A stretch of 64,000 nt of DNA from Actibacterium atlanticum (GCF_000671395.1 NZ_AQQY01000003.1:228417-292416), one strand, 5' to 3'; shown: positions 16,078 to 24,003, counted from the first letter of the stretch. Program-made: numbers and translations. The notes: a model not told the origin generated them from the letters alone.

Positions 16078-18066
16078 ATGCTAACGCGAACTGAACAAAC
16101 GCCAGGTCTTCAACAGACACCGACCCATGCCCCCGTGCTGGTGATTGGTGGTGGTCCCGTGGGAATGCGGGCTGCACAAAGCCTTCAGCGCGCCGGTCAA
16201 TCCGTGACCGTGCTCAGCGCCGAGGCCCTTCCCCCCTATAACCGCGTCCGTCTGACACCGCTTTTGGGCGGTGATGTGCAGTTTGGTGAAATCACCCTGC
16301 CGGATGCGCCCGAAAATTCTGACTCTTTCCACCTTGAGCTGGGCCAGCGCGTGCGCCGGATCGAACGCGAAGACAAACGCGTCATCGCTGCGGATGGCTC
16401 GGTCTGGACCTATGACACGCTGATCATCGCCACAGGCTCTTCGGCCTTTGTGCCCGGCATTCCCGGCAAGGACCTGCCCGGCGTTTATACCTTCCGCAGT
16501 GCCGAGGATGCCTCGGCCCTGTTGGCGCGGTCGTTCTCGGCCCGTCGGGTCGCGGTCATCGGGGGGGGCTTGCTGGGGCTCGAGGCCGCGCGCGGCATGC
16601 GCCAGCGCGGCTGCGACGTCACCGTGATCGAACATGAAAACCGCCTGATGCCGCGCCAGCTGGATGCACAGGGCGGCGCGCGTCTGAAAGACAAAATCGA
16701 AGAGATCGGCGTTCAGGTTGTCACCGGGCAGGCGGTGAAAGAAATCTCTGGCCCCTATCGCGTGACCGGTCTGTCGCTGTCGAACGGGGAAACCATCGAC
16801 TGTGACACGGTTATCATCTGTACCGGCGTGCGCGCCAATCTGAAACTGGCGCAAGAGTCCAAGTTGGCCTTCAACCGGGGCATCATTGTCGATGATCAGA
16901 TGCGCACGTCTGACCCTGATATTTTTGCAGTCGGCGAATGCGCCGAACATCAGTCGCAGCTTTATGGGCTGGTTGGCCCCGGCTATGCGCAGGCCGATGT
17001 GGCCGTCGCCACACTGACCGGGCAAGAATCCCGCTTCACCCCGCAACTGCCCGCCACCAAGCTTAAGGTGATCGGTGCCGAGGTGTTTTCCGTGGGTGAG
17101 GTCGAGCAGCTTGAAGTCAAACCCGGTGTCAAAAGCTACAGCTGGAGCGAAGACGGTACCTATCGCCGGGTCTTTATTGATCGAGGCACCTTGGCAGGGG
17201 CCATCGCCGTGGGTGGCTGGAGCCAGGCCAGCCGCATTCAGGATGCCGTCGAACAAGGCCTTTCGATCTATCCATGGAACCTGTTCCGATTCCGCCGCAC
17301 GGGTGTGTTTTGGCCCGAAGAAGATCTGGCGCCCGATGGGATGCCCGATACCGCAACGCTGTGCAACTGTACCGGGGTAACCTGTGGGCAGGTGCGTGGT
17401 GCGCTGGCAGGTGGCTGCACCTCCGTCGACGCTGTTAGCCTTGAGACCGGCGCAGGCGGCGTGTGTGGCACCTGCCGGCCCTTAATAGAAGAGCTGGTCG
17501 ATGCCGGGGCCAAACCACAGCCTTTGCCGCTGTGGAAACCGGTTCTGGCCTTTTCAGCGCTGGCATTTCTGGGCGCCATATATCCGCTGCTGCTGGGCTA
17601 TGTGCCGCTGCCGGAAAGCTATGATGCCGACAGCCTGCGCACGTGGCTGTGGCGCGACAACATCGTCAAACAATGGAGCGGCTTCATCCTGCTGGGGATG
17701 ACACTGGCCGCTTTTGTACTGGGCCTGCGTAAACGCATCCGGTTCATGGATCGTCTGGGCGGCTTCGCCGGATGGCGGCTGGTGCACAACGTCATCGGAC
17801 TGGCCGCGCTGGCAGGTTTCTTTGCCCATACCGGCTTCAATCTGGGCTCGGGCTGGAATCTGGCGCTGGGCCTGACCTTTGTTGGCTCGATCCTGATCGG
17901 TGCGGTGGCTGGCCTTGCCACCGGTGGTGATCACGAACTGCGCGCGCGCCGGATCGGCTCTTCGCGCAAACCGCCCCGCAAACTGCCCACATGGGTGCAC
18001 ATCCTGACGCTGTGGCCGCTGCCAGCTTTGCTGCTGTTCCACGTCCTGGCCTCCTATGCGTTCTAA
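16078..18066 (+). CDS. FAD/NAD(P) oxidoreductase fused to BFD [2Fe-2S] domain and a di-heme-b-like membrane domain
   Basis: A 662-residue fusion. Residues 18-400 form a NirB/rubredoxin-reductase-like flavoprotein with two dinucleotide motifs, VIGGGPVGM (22-30) and VIGGGLLGLEA (160-170), plus the IFAVGECAE FAD motif near 282. Residues 425-475 are a BFD-type [2Fe-2S] domain with Cys429, Cys431, Cys463 and Cys466 in the C-x-C...C-x2-C pattern. From 487 on there are about five membrane helices. His570/His584 and His641/His655 are two pairs spaced 14 residues, the spacing of bis-histidine heme ligands in cytochrome b. I infer electron flow from NAD(P)H via FAD, [2Fe-2S] and two b hemes across the membrane to the multiheme cytochrome encoded 12 bases downstream. 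NirD and siroheme-binding parts of nitrite reductase are absent. Confidence 0.85.
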   Translation: MLTRTEQTPGLQQTPTHAPVLVIGGGPVGMRAAQSLQRAGQSVTVLSAEALPPYNRVRLTPLLGGDVQFGEITLPDAPENSDSFHLELGQRVRRIEREDKRVIAADGSVWTYDTLIIATGSSAFVPGIPGKDLPGVYTFRSAEDASALLARSFSARRVAVIGGGLLGLEAARGMRQRGCDVTVIEHENRLMPRQLDAQGGARLKDKIEEIGVQVVTGQAVKEISGPYRVTGLSLSNGETIDCDTVIICTGVRANLKLAQESKLAFNRGIIVDDQMRTSDPDIFAVGECAEHQSQLYGLVGPGYAQADVAVATLTGQESRFTPQLPATKLKVIGAEVFSVGEVEQLEVKPGVKSYSWSEDGTYRRVFIDRGTLAGAIAVGGWSQASRIQDAVEQGLSIYPWNLFRFRRTGVFWPEEDLAPDGMPDTATLCNCTGVTCGQVRGALAGGCTSVDAVSLETGAGGVCGTCRPLIEELVDAGAKPQPLPLWKPVLAFSALAFLGAIYPLLLGYVPLPESYDADSLRTWLWRDNIVKQWSGFILLGMTLAAFVLGLRKRIRFMDRLGGFAGWRLVHNVIGLAALAGFFAHTGFNLGSGWNLALGLTFVGSILIGAVAGLATGGDHELRARRIGSSRKPPRKLPTWVHILTLWPLPALLLFHVLASYAF

Positions 18067-18078
18067 GGAAAGACAAAG

Positions 18079-19569
18079 ATGAAGACCCGCACGCTTTGGA
18101 TAATCTGGATTGCCTTTACGCTGGTGCTTGCCGGCGGCGCCTTCGCGCGGCTCTATCTGGGCGGCGAGCGCACCACATTCCTGCCCGGTGAAACCGCCGG
18201 TGTGCACCACCAGATCGAACTGGCCTGTGAAACCTGCCACACCTCCAAACCCTTCGCCAAACAGTCGAAAGTGCGCAAGGACATCAACAAGACCTGCACC
18301 ACCTGCCACAAAGAAGAGCTGAAAGCAGCCAACGACAGCCACCCGATCAAAAAGTTCAAAAACCCGCGCATGGCGGCCTATTGGGATCGGATCGACGCGC
18401 GATTCTGCACCTCGTGCCACTCTGAACACCAGCCGGAAATCACCCTCGCCGGCCTTGTCACGCTGCCCGGAGATTTCTGTGTCGCCTGCCACTCCGAGGG
18501 GGAACAGGACGTTCGCGTGAACCGGCCCAGCCACGCCGGGCTGGAATTTGACACCTGCGCCTCGGCTGGCTGCCATAACTTTCATGACAATCGCGCCCTG
18601 TACGAAGATTTTCTGGTCAAACACGCAGGCCAGCCCTGGCTGAAAGACGATCCCACCCACGCCGGTGAATCCATGGCCCGCGCCCGTCCGCGCCCCGCGC
18701 TGGACGAGATCGAAACCTACCTGGCCAAAGCCGCCGCCCCCGTCGCCCATCGCGACGCCGAAGTTGAGGTCCACTGGGCCGCCTCGGCCCATGCCGCCGC
18801 CGACGTTGGCTGTGCCGGGTGCCATGCGCCCAAGATGGAAACCGAAGAAGAAATCGAAGCCAACTGGATCGACGCCCCGGGCGAAAAAGTCTGCGCGTCC
18901 TGCCACCGGGCCGAAATGAAAACCTTCGCCATGGGGCGCCACGGCATGCGCCGTCACCCCGAAATCGCCAAGCCCCGCAAGGCCAAGTCGATGCTGAAAC
19001 GTCTGGGCCTGAAAGACCCGCCCGACAGTGCCATCGCCGCGATTGAGGCCTATCTGGATGATCCGTCCCCCGCCCCTCTGATGAGCACCGCCGAAGCCCG
19101 CGTGCCGCTGCACGAGGATGCGCATGGTTTGGAAGTCACCTGCAACACCTGTCACAAGCCGCATGAACAAGACCTGACCTTTGCGTCTACCGGCGCCTGC
19201 CTGACCTGCCATTCAGATGATCACAGCGCGGCCTACGAAGGCAGCCCACACCACGCGCTGTGGACCGCAGAATTGGCCGGGGACCTGCCGCCCGGCTCGG
19301 GCGTCACATGCGCCACCTGCCACATGCCCAAAACCGTCAGAAAAGACACGGTCACGACCAACCACAACCAGAATGAAACTTTACGCCCGAATGAAAAAAT
19401 GATCCGCGCCACCTGCCTTGAATGCCACAGTCTCGAATTCTCGATCGACGCGCTGGCCGATGCAGAGCTGGTGAAACGGAACTTTGCGGGCAAACCGGAT
19501 CGCCACATCCAAAGTATGGATTGGGCGGTGAATCGCGTGGACCAGCCGGACGAAGGCGCCAACCAATGA
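18079..19569 (+). CDS. Membrane-anchored multiheme cytochrome c (ten CXXCH plus one CX4CH)
   Basis: The 496-residue protein has an N-terminal membrane anchor (residues 5-25), so the rest is periplasmic. Heme c motifs start at Cys50, 73, 110, 134, 245, 272, 355, 374, 411 and 446 (all CXXCH). CASAGCH at 160-166 is a CX4CH motif, as known in some tetraheme c3 cytochromes. That gives up to eleven hemes. CATCHMPK near 411 followed by TNHNQNE resembles the C-terminal hemes of the multiheme nitrite reductase/hydroxylamine oxidoreductase superfamily, but I cannot confirm membership. A 70-residue gap without hemes lies at 277-354. It likely accepts electrons from the fused reductase upstream. Ribosome binding site: AGGAAAG. 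Confidence 0.85.
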   Translation: MKTRTLWIIWIAFTLVLAGGAFARLYLGGERTTFLPGETAGVHHQIELACETCHTSKPFAKQSKVRKDINKTCTTCHKEELKAANDSHPIKKFKNPRMAAYWDRIDARFCTSCHSEHQPEITLAGLVTLPGDFCVACHSEGEQDVRVNRPSHAGLEFDTCASAGCHNFHDNRALYEDFLVKHAGQPWLKDDPTHAGESMARARPRPALDEIETYLAKAAAPVAHRDAEVEVHWAASAHAAADVGCAGCHAPKMETEEEIEANWIDAPGEKVCASCHRAEMKTFAMGRHGMRRHPEIAKPRKAKSMLKRLGLKDPPDSAIAAIEAYLDDPSPAPLMSTAEARVPLHEDAHGLEVTCNTCHKPHEQDLTFASTGACLTCHSDDHSAAYEGSPHHALWTAELAGDLPPGSGVTCATCHMPKTVRKDTVTTNHNQNETLRPNEKMIRATCLECHSLEFSIDALADAELVKRNFAGKPDRHIQSMDWAVNRVDQPDEGANQ

Positions 19570-19618
19570 CCAGCTGGCCACGCTCCCCTGCAACCCCGAA
19601 GGAACAGGAGTACTCAAA

Positions 19619-20194
19619 ATGGGTGTAAAATTGGGAAAAATCAAAGCCGCTTTTCTGAGCGGTGCACTTGCACTGGGCGCTGGCACCAGCGCTTCGGCAG
19701 AAGGTATGGAATTTCAGACAGTTACTGATCTTCTGCACCTGGTCATGAGCTCGGACCGTACGGTCTATACGCGCATGATCGTGAACCGTCTGGCCGTTCA
19801 GGAAGGCGTGATCAAAGCTTCGGAACACTTCGAAGATGACAAAGCACTGGTTCTGCCGGCGCAGATGTTCCGCTTTGGCTCGGAAATGGTCGCTGAAGAA
19901 ACCGACGCATTCTCCTACTCGCTGCTGTCGCTGTGGCCGATCAACAAGCAGAACGCACCGACCACCGACATGGAAAAAGAAGGTCTGGAATATATCGCCG
20001 CGAACCCCGGTGAAAACTTCTATGGCGAAGAAGAACTGGGTGGCACCACCTACTTCACCGCCGTTTACCCGGACGTGGCCGTGGCCGAAGCCTGCTGGGC
20101 TTGCCACAACGATCACAAAGACAGCCCGAAAACCGACTTTGAAGCCGGTGACGTAATGGGCGGCGTGGTCATCCGCATCCCGATGGATAGCTGA
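19619..20194 (+). CDS. Tll0287-like (DUF3365) periplasmic monoheme protein
   Basis: A 191-residue protein with a signal peptide (cleavage after about SASA, residue 27). The remainder matches the Tll0287-like heme domain, a PAS-like fold often found in sensors: FRFGSEMVAEETDAFSYSLL, LWPINKQNAP, and a single C-terminal heme motif CWACH at 159-163 followed by DFEAGDVMGGVVIRIP. It stands alone without a transmitter domain, so it may be a soluble redox carrier or a heme sensor acting on partners. A good ribosome binding site (GGAACAGGAG) lies in the 49-base gap after the cytochrome gene. Its stop overlaps the next start as TGATG. Confidence 0.82.
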   Translation: MGVKLGKIKAAFLSGALALGAGTSASAEGMEFQTVTDLLHLVMSSDRTVYTRMIVNRLAVQEGVIKASEHFEDDKALVLPAQMFRFGSEMVAEETDAFSYSLLSLWPINKQNAPTTDMEKEGLEYIAANPGENFYGEEELGGTTYFTAVYPDVAVAEACWACHNDHKDSPKTDFEAGDVMGGVVIRIPMDS

Positions 20195-20619
20195 TGCTGC
20201 GCCCGCTGTTTCTTGCGGGTTTGCTGAGCCTTCCGGTTTCTGTGGCGCAAGCGCAGGAACTGGAAGGTTTCATCACGCGTGATCGTCTGCCTGATCCCAA
20301 CTTGCCCGCCCTTGTGATGGGGGGCGAGGTTTGGGCAGACACGTGCGAAAACTGCCATGGCGGGAACAAACTTACTGGCGCGCCCAAGATCACCTCTGAC
20401 AAGGCTTGGGCGCGGCGGATCGAAAAAGGCATGGACGTACTGGTCGCCCATGCAATCGACGGGTTCATTGGACCAACTTACAAAGAAATGCCGGCCCGTG
20501 GGGGGAACTCGGATCTCAGCGACGACGCGGTCAAAGCCGCGGTGGCGTTTATGGTCTGGGCAAGTGGCGGAGCGGACAGCGCCATTCCATATGCCGAGCA
20601 AAACATCGCAACGGAATGA
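20194..20619 (+). CDS. Small class I cytochrome c
   Basis: A 141-residue secreted protein with a signal peptide ending at VAQA (residue 20). One heme site, CENCHGG, starts at Cys51. Met99 in YKEMPARGG is the expected sixth ligand, and the c5-like pattern DAVKAAVAFMVWAS closes the fold. It would shuttle electrons in the periplasm, either to or from the multiheme cytochrome encoded earlier in the same operon. Its start overlaps the stop of the DUF3365 gene, and the globin gene follows after three bases, so translation is probably coupled throughout. Confidence 0.87.
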   Translation: MLRPLFLAGLLSLPVSVAQAQELEGFITRDRLPDPNLPALVMGGEVWADTCENCHGGNKLTGAPKITSDKAWARRIEKGMDVLVAHAIDGFIGPTYKEMPARGGNSDLSDDAVKAAVAFMVWASGGADSAIPYAEQNIATE

Positions 20620-20622
20620 GAC

Positions 20623-21036
20623 ATGAACGATTCTGAAATCACACTGATCCAGGAAAGCTTTGCCAAAGTGGTGCCCATCAAGGACGCCGCCGCCGAGATT
20701 TTCTATGCGGATCTTTTCGAAACCGCGCCCGAGGTGAAGCCCTATTTCGCCAACTCGGACATGAAAGAACAAGGCTCCAAGCTGATGGCAACGTTGGGCG
20801 TTGTCGTCAACGGGCTGCGCGATCTGGACAAGATCGTGCCCGTCGCACAGCAGCTGGCCATCGGCCATGTCGACTACGGCGTGAAAGCCGAAGACTATGG
20901 CAAGGTCGGCGCGTCGCTTTTGCGCACCCTTGAAAAGGGTCTGGGCGAGGCGTTCACACCCGAGGTCAAATCGGCCTGGACCACCGCTTATGGCACCTTG
21001 TCCTCGGTGATGATCGAAGCCGCTTACCCCGAGTAA
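20623..21036 (+). CDS. Single-domain globin
   Basis: A 137-residue cytoplasmic globin without a reductase domain. By alignment with flavohemoglobin globin domains, the proximal (F8) histidine is His82 in AIGHVDYGV. Tyr28 in IFYADLF is at B10 and Gln50 in MKEQGSK is at E7. Tyr-B10 with Gln-E7 is typical of globins that handle NO, O2 or peroxide and less so of oxygen stores. The C-terminal SAWTTAYGTLSSVMI matches the H helix. As last gene of the redox operon it could be reduced by the flavoprotein encoded first. That pairing is inference. Confidence 0.88.
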   Translation: MNDSEITLIQESFAKVVPIKDAAAEIFYADLFETAPEVKPYFANSDMKEQGSKLMATLGVVVNGLRDLDKIVPVAQQLAIGHVDYGVKAEDYGKVGASLLRTLEKGLGEAFTPEVKSAWTTAYGTLSSVMIEAAYPE

Positions 21037-21080
21037 GCCGGTCCGATACGGGCTGTCTTCAAAGGTTTAAACCATTAAAA

Positions 21081-21104
21081 AATCCGCCCCCAAAAGGGCG
21101 GGTT
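21081..21104 (-). terminator. Terminator of rpsO (also serves the globin operon)
   Basis: AATCCGCCC (21081-21089) pairs with GGGCGGGTT (21096-21104) around a six-base loop. On the minus strand the stem is followed by a run of six T. It lies between the convergent globin and rpsO genes. Confidence 0.85.
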
Positions 21105-21131
21105 CGTTAATACATTCTGTAAACCTTGGCC

Positions 21132-21401
21132 TTAGCGGCGGATGCCCAGCTTTTGGATGAGGTCGGTGTAACGCGCCTCGTCTTTGGCCTTGGTGTAGTC
21201 CAGCAGCTTACGACGCTGAGCAACCATTTTCAGCAGGCCGCGACGGCCGTGGTTGTCTTTCTTGTGCGTCTTGAAGTGCTCGGTCAGGGTGTTGATGCGC
21301 GAGGTCAGGATTGCGATCTGAACTTCGGGCGAACCGGTGTCGCCTTCTTTGGTCGCGAACTCTTTGATCAGGCGTGTTTTTTCTTCAACAGTAATCGACA
21401 T
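21132..21401 (-). CDS. rpsO: 30S ribosomal protein S15
   Basis: Primary 16S rRNA-binding protein of the small subunit platform. The 89 residues match S15 throughout, e.g. [28 protein letters not shown] and [23 protein letters not shown] near the C-terminus. AAGGAGACCCCG precedes the ATG. In most proteobacteria rpsO directly precedes pnp on the same strand. Here both keep the same orientation but are 5.5 kb apart, with its own terminator placed before the inserted operon. Confidence 0.98.
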   Translation of the reverse strand: MSITVEEKTRLIKEFATKEGDTGSPEVQIAILTSRINTLTEHFKTHKKDNHGRRGLLKMVAQRRKLLDYTKAKDEARYTDLIQKLGIRR

Positions 21402-21521
21402 CGGGGTCTCCTTCTTGTTGATGGCGCAAGCCGGGATGTCGTCCAGCAGGGCCCATGGAGGGAATGGTCAGAATCGACCGGATGCGCGCGTATAGGGGAT
21501 TTTGTCGGTGATGGGAAGGGG

Positions 21522-21815
21522 TTACTGCCCGTTCTGTATTTCCTGAGCGATCATTTTGGCCCATTCGCCGATGATCGGGATCAATTCGATCTGGCTTAGG
21601 AAGTAAACCGCGACAGAAACCAGAAAAGTCGCGCCGATCACCGTGCCCAACCCCATCGCCAGGCCGCGCAAAAAATTGAAACCCACCAGCCCGAACCACG
21701 AGTCATGCGCGCGCACGAAACGGTGGTTGTTCAGCAGGTCCAGCTCCTGCCGCAGCGCGGCCAGTTCTGCCCTCAAACTTTCGGTATCTGATTGATTTTG
21801 TTCCAAAACCCGCAC
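21522..21815 (-). CDS. Small membrane protein, DUF5665-like
   Basis: A 97-residue protein starting at a GTG. An N-terminal coiled coil (SLRAELAALRQELDLL) leads into NNHRFVRAHDSW, then NFLRGLAMGLGTVIGATFLVSVAVYFLSQI, a glycine-rich membrane helix, and IPIIGEWAKMIAQEI. The NFLRG-glycine helix-IPIIG pattern is that of DUF5665 proteins. Function unknown. It is the gene upstream of rpsO on the same strand, 120 bases away. Confidence 0.75.
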   Translation of the reverse strand: MRVLEQNQSDTESLRAELAALRQELDLLNNHRFVRAHDSWFGLVGFNFLRGLAMGLGTVIGATFLVSVAVYFLSQIELIPIIGEWAKMIAQEIQNGQ

Positions 21816-21875
21816 CCTTGCTGCGAAATGATCGGGGGCAGGTTACCCCGCGATCCGCGCAGCGCCAAGGGCGGA

Positions 21876-22853
21876 TCAGGCCGCTATTGCAGCGTTCAGC
21901 GTGCTTTCGGCAACCAGCGTGATGTGATCGCTTGCCAATCCATCGGCCCCGGCAACTTCGGTCAGCAGCAGTCCGTCCAACAACACGATGACATTGTCCG
22001 GGTTCTCAGCCGAAGGCTCGATCGTCACTTCGGGGTCCGGATGGGCGGTGTCATCATAAAGAACCACCAAGGCATCTTCATCACTGTTGAAATCTGCAAT
22101 GAAAGCAGGGGCATCATCTATCCAGTCGCCAACCGCAAAGGTATCGGCACCCAGATCGCCGGTGGCATAGTCGTCACTGCCCAAAACCAGCAGATCATCG
22201 CCTTCACCGCCGTTCAGATAGTCCCGTACACCGTCGTCTGAAATCTCACCAGTATCGGCATCCACCGTGCCGCCAACCAGCACGTCATCCCCCAGATTGC
22301 CGTTCACGTTGTCCATGCCCGTGCCGCCGATGACGGTGTCATCACCTTCGCCCCCCATGGCATTGTCATCCCCGTCGCCCGCATCCAGTTGGTCATGGCC
22401 AGGGCCGCCGATCAGGGTGTCATTTCCTGCACCGCCCTCCAGAGTATCATCCCCGGATTGGCCCAGCAGTTCATCAAATCCATTCCCACCGATGATGGTG
22501 TCGTCACCAGTATCGCCTTCCAACAGGTCGTCACCTTCGCCGCCCAGCAGGATATCGTCATCTGCGCCGCCCAGCAGGGTGTCGTCACCCGCGCCACCGT
22601 CCAGCATGTCATCCCCGGCCGAGCCATATCCGACATCATTGCCCCAGAAGGCATAGATCGAGTCGTCGCCAGCCCCGCCCTGCAGCGTTTCGGACTCATC
22701 GGTCCCTTCAATCGGCATCTGATCGTCGCCATTTTCGTCGCGACTGGTATCTAGATCATCCTCTTGTCCGTTTTCGCCTTTGCCCAGCAAATCGCCAACG
22801 TCCAGAGACATTCCAACCATCAAAGCGCCAAGAAGACCGGCCAAACCCAACAT
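21876..22853 (-). CDS. RTX calcium-binding protein with about 15 nonapeptide repeats
   Basis: The start at 22853 (MLGLAGLLGALMVG) is chosen for its AAGGA ribosome binding site. The protein (325 residues) opens with a hydrophobic segment and an acidic linker. About 15 continuous nonapeptides of the form GGxGxDxLx follow (roughly residues 55-195), then a further GGEGDDLLV and a C-terminal domain containing IADFNSDEDALVVLYDD and VIVLLDGLLLTEVAGADG. The repeats form a calcium-stabilised beta roll. The hydrophobic start differs from normal type I substrates and could anchor it. The gene transcribed divergently (23108) encodes a protein with the same two ends but no repeats. Confidence 0.85.
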   Translation of the reverse strand: MLGLAGLLGALMVGMSLDVGDLLGKGENGQEDDLDTSRDENGDDQMPIEGTDESETLQGGAGDDSIYAFWGNDVGYGSAGDDMLDGGAGDDTLLGGADDDILLGGEGDDLLEGDTGDDTIIGGNGFDELLGQSGDDTLEGGAGNDTLIGGPGHDQLDAGDGDDNAMGGEGDDTVIGGTGMDNVNGNLGDDVLVGGTVDADTGEISDDGVRDYLNGGEGDDLLVLGSDDYATGDLGADTFAVGDWIDDAPAFIADFNSDEDALVVLYDDTAHPDPEVTIEPSAENPDNVIVLLDGLLLTEVAGADGLASDHITLVAESTLNAAIAA

Positions 22854-22976
22854 GTTACGTTCCTTGCAACTCGACTCGCCCATAGCGGGAAAGTCAACCA
22901 GATCATATCACCAACACAAATCCCGAGGTAGATGTTTGTGATTCGATGGTTAAACGAGTGTTGCTGTGAAATCCCG

Positions 22977-22995
22977 AATTGGTTTCCAATTGGTT
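22977..22995. repeat. Direct repeat AATTGGTT x2 between divergent genes
   Basis: AATTGGTT occurs at 22977-22984 and 22988-22995, an 11-base period (one helical turn), with the palindrome CCAATTGG inside. It lies in the intergenic region between the divergent 21876 and 23108 genes. It could be an operator; this rests on position and symmetry only. Confidence 0.3.
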
Positions 22996-23107
22996 AACAG
23001 AACCGGGTGATCACGCTGTTTGACGCGTAAAATCGCGGGCTTGCGCCGGTATTTTGGCGGCTCTGCCTGAACGTGATAGGCTGCGCTGTCTAAAGGAGTG
23101 CACGCCT

Positions 23108-23500
23108 ATGATTGCCGCATTGCTGCTGATGCTGGGGTACCTGACCGCCGGGATGGTGATGGACGCGTTCTCGGACTCTGAGGAGTCTTCAACGTCTGAA
23201 CCCGAGGCCGAGGAGGCGCAGCGGCCCGAAGAGAACCTTTTGGACGACATCAACATACAAGAGACCTTGGCAGAACCTGTTCCGCCTCTGGCCGAGGTGC
23301 CGGTAATCCCTGATTTTGTAGCCGGTGAAGATGTGTTGGTTGTGCTGTTGGACGATGATGCGGACGCGGAGACGCAAGAAATCGAATTACGACAGACCCA
23401 GACCCTGACCGAGCTTTGGCTAAATGGCGCGGTGATTGCCGCCGTCGACGCGAATGCGGGCTTGGACCCTGCGGATGTATTTATGGGTCGCGCGGGTTAA
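23108..23500 (+). CDS. Acidic membrane-anchored protein related to the ends of the neighbouring RTX protein
   Basis: A 130-residue protein beginning MIAALLLMLGYLTAGMVMDAF, a membrane or signal segment, with a good AAGGAG ribosome binding site. A Glu/Ser-rich linker (residues 22-50) leads to a small domain: VIPDFVAGEDVLVVLLDDD and LTELWLNGAVIAAVDANAG. This domain is similar to the C-terminal part of the RTX protein encoded divergently (DFNSDEDALVVLYDD; IVLLDGLLLTEVAGADG). No RTX repeat is present. The two genes appear to be a diverged pair, one with and one without the beta-roll. Function unknown. Confidence 0.75.
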   Translation: MIAALLLMLGYLTAGMVMDAFSDSEESSTSEPEAEEAQRPEENLLDDINIQETLAEPVPPLAEVPVIPDFVAGEDVLVVLLDDDADAETQEIELRQTQTLTELWLNGAVIAAVDANAGLDPADVFMGRAG

Positions 23501-24003
23501 GCCCAGAGTTCGGGCTGCTGCGTATAGGCAATGTAGAGCGGATGCTTGGGATGCCCCGCCTTGGACAGCCCCAGATGATACAGCGGCAGGCCGGTTTCGC
23601 GCAGCAGGCTCTCCATCCGCGCGCCACGATCCAGATGCGCGCCATGCGTGCCCCAGGCACAGACGATCTGATCGGCCCAAGGGCAGCTGTCCAGAATGGT
23701 GCGATCATTTTCCGGCCCCACCGGATCAGCCGCCGCGCGCATTTTGCGCGGGTCTGTATCGCGCCAGGCAAAGATGTTGGTCACCCGAAAAGCCCCAAAA
23801 CCCAGCGCCCGTGCGCGGCGTTCGCAGCGTTCAACGGTGGGGTCATTCTGGACCTCGGTCGCGGTTGACGGGTTCAGCATGATGAACAGCGCCTTGCGGC
23901 CCTCTGGCGCCCAGATGCGGGTCAGGGCATAGCGGTATTTCTCGCAGTCGGAGTAGATTGCGGTCGAGGCGGCATCGTCTTTTTGAAAGGTCCGGGTGAT
24001 CAT
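23497..24003 (-). CDS. DUF1643-family protein
   Basis: 168 residues from ATG 24003 (MITRTF); longer starts at 24027 and 24039 are possible and none has a good ribosome binding site. The family core is clear: ALFIMLNPSTATE, DPTVERCERRARALGFGAFRVTNIFAWRDTDP, and CAWGTHG. DUF1643 proteins are conserved, often encoded singly, and have no established biochemical role. Its stop lies within four bases of the convergent 23108 gene stop. Confidence 0.85.
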   Translation of the reverse strand: MITRTFQKDDAASTAIYSDCEKYRYALTRIWAPEGRKALFIMLNPSTATEVQNDPTVERCERRARALGFGAFRVTNIFAWRDTDPRKMRAAADPVGPENDRTILDSCPWADQIVCAWGTHGAHLDRGARMESLLRETGLPLYHLGLSKAGHPKHPLYIAYTQQPELWA

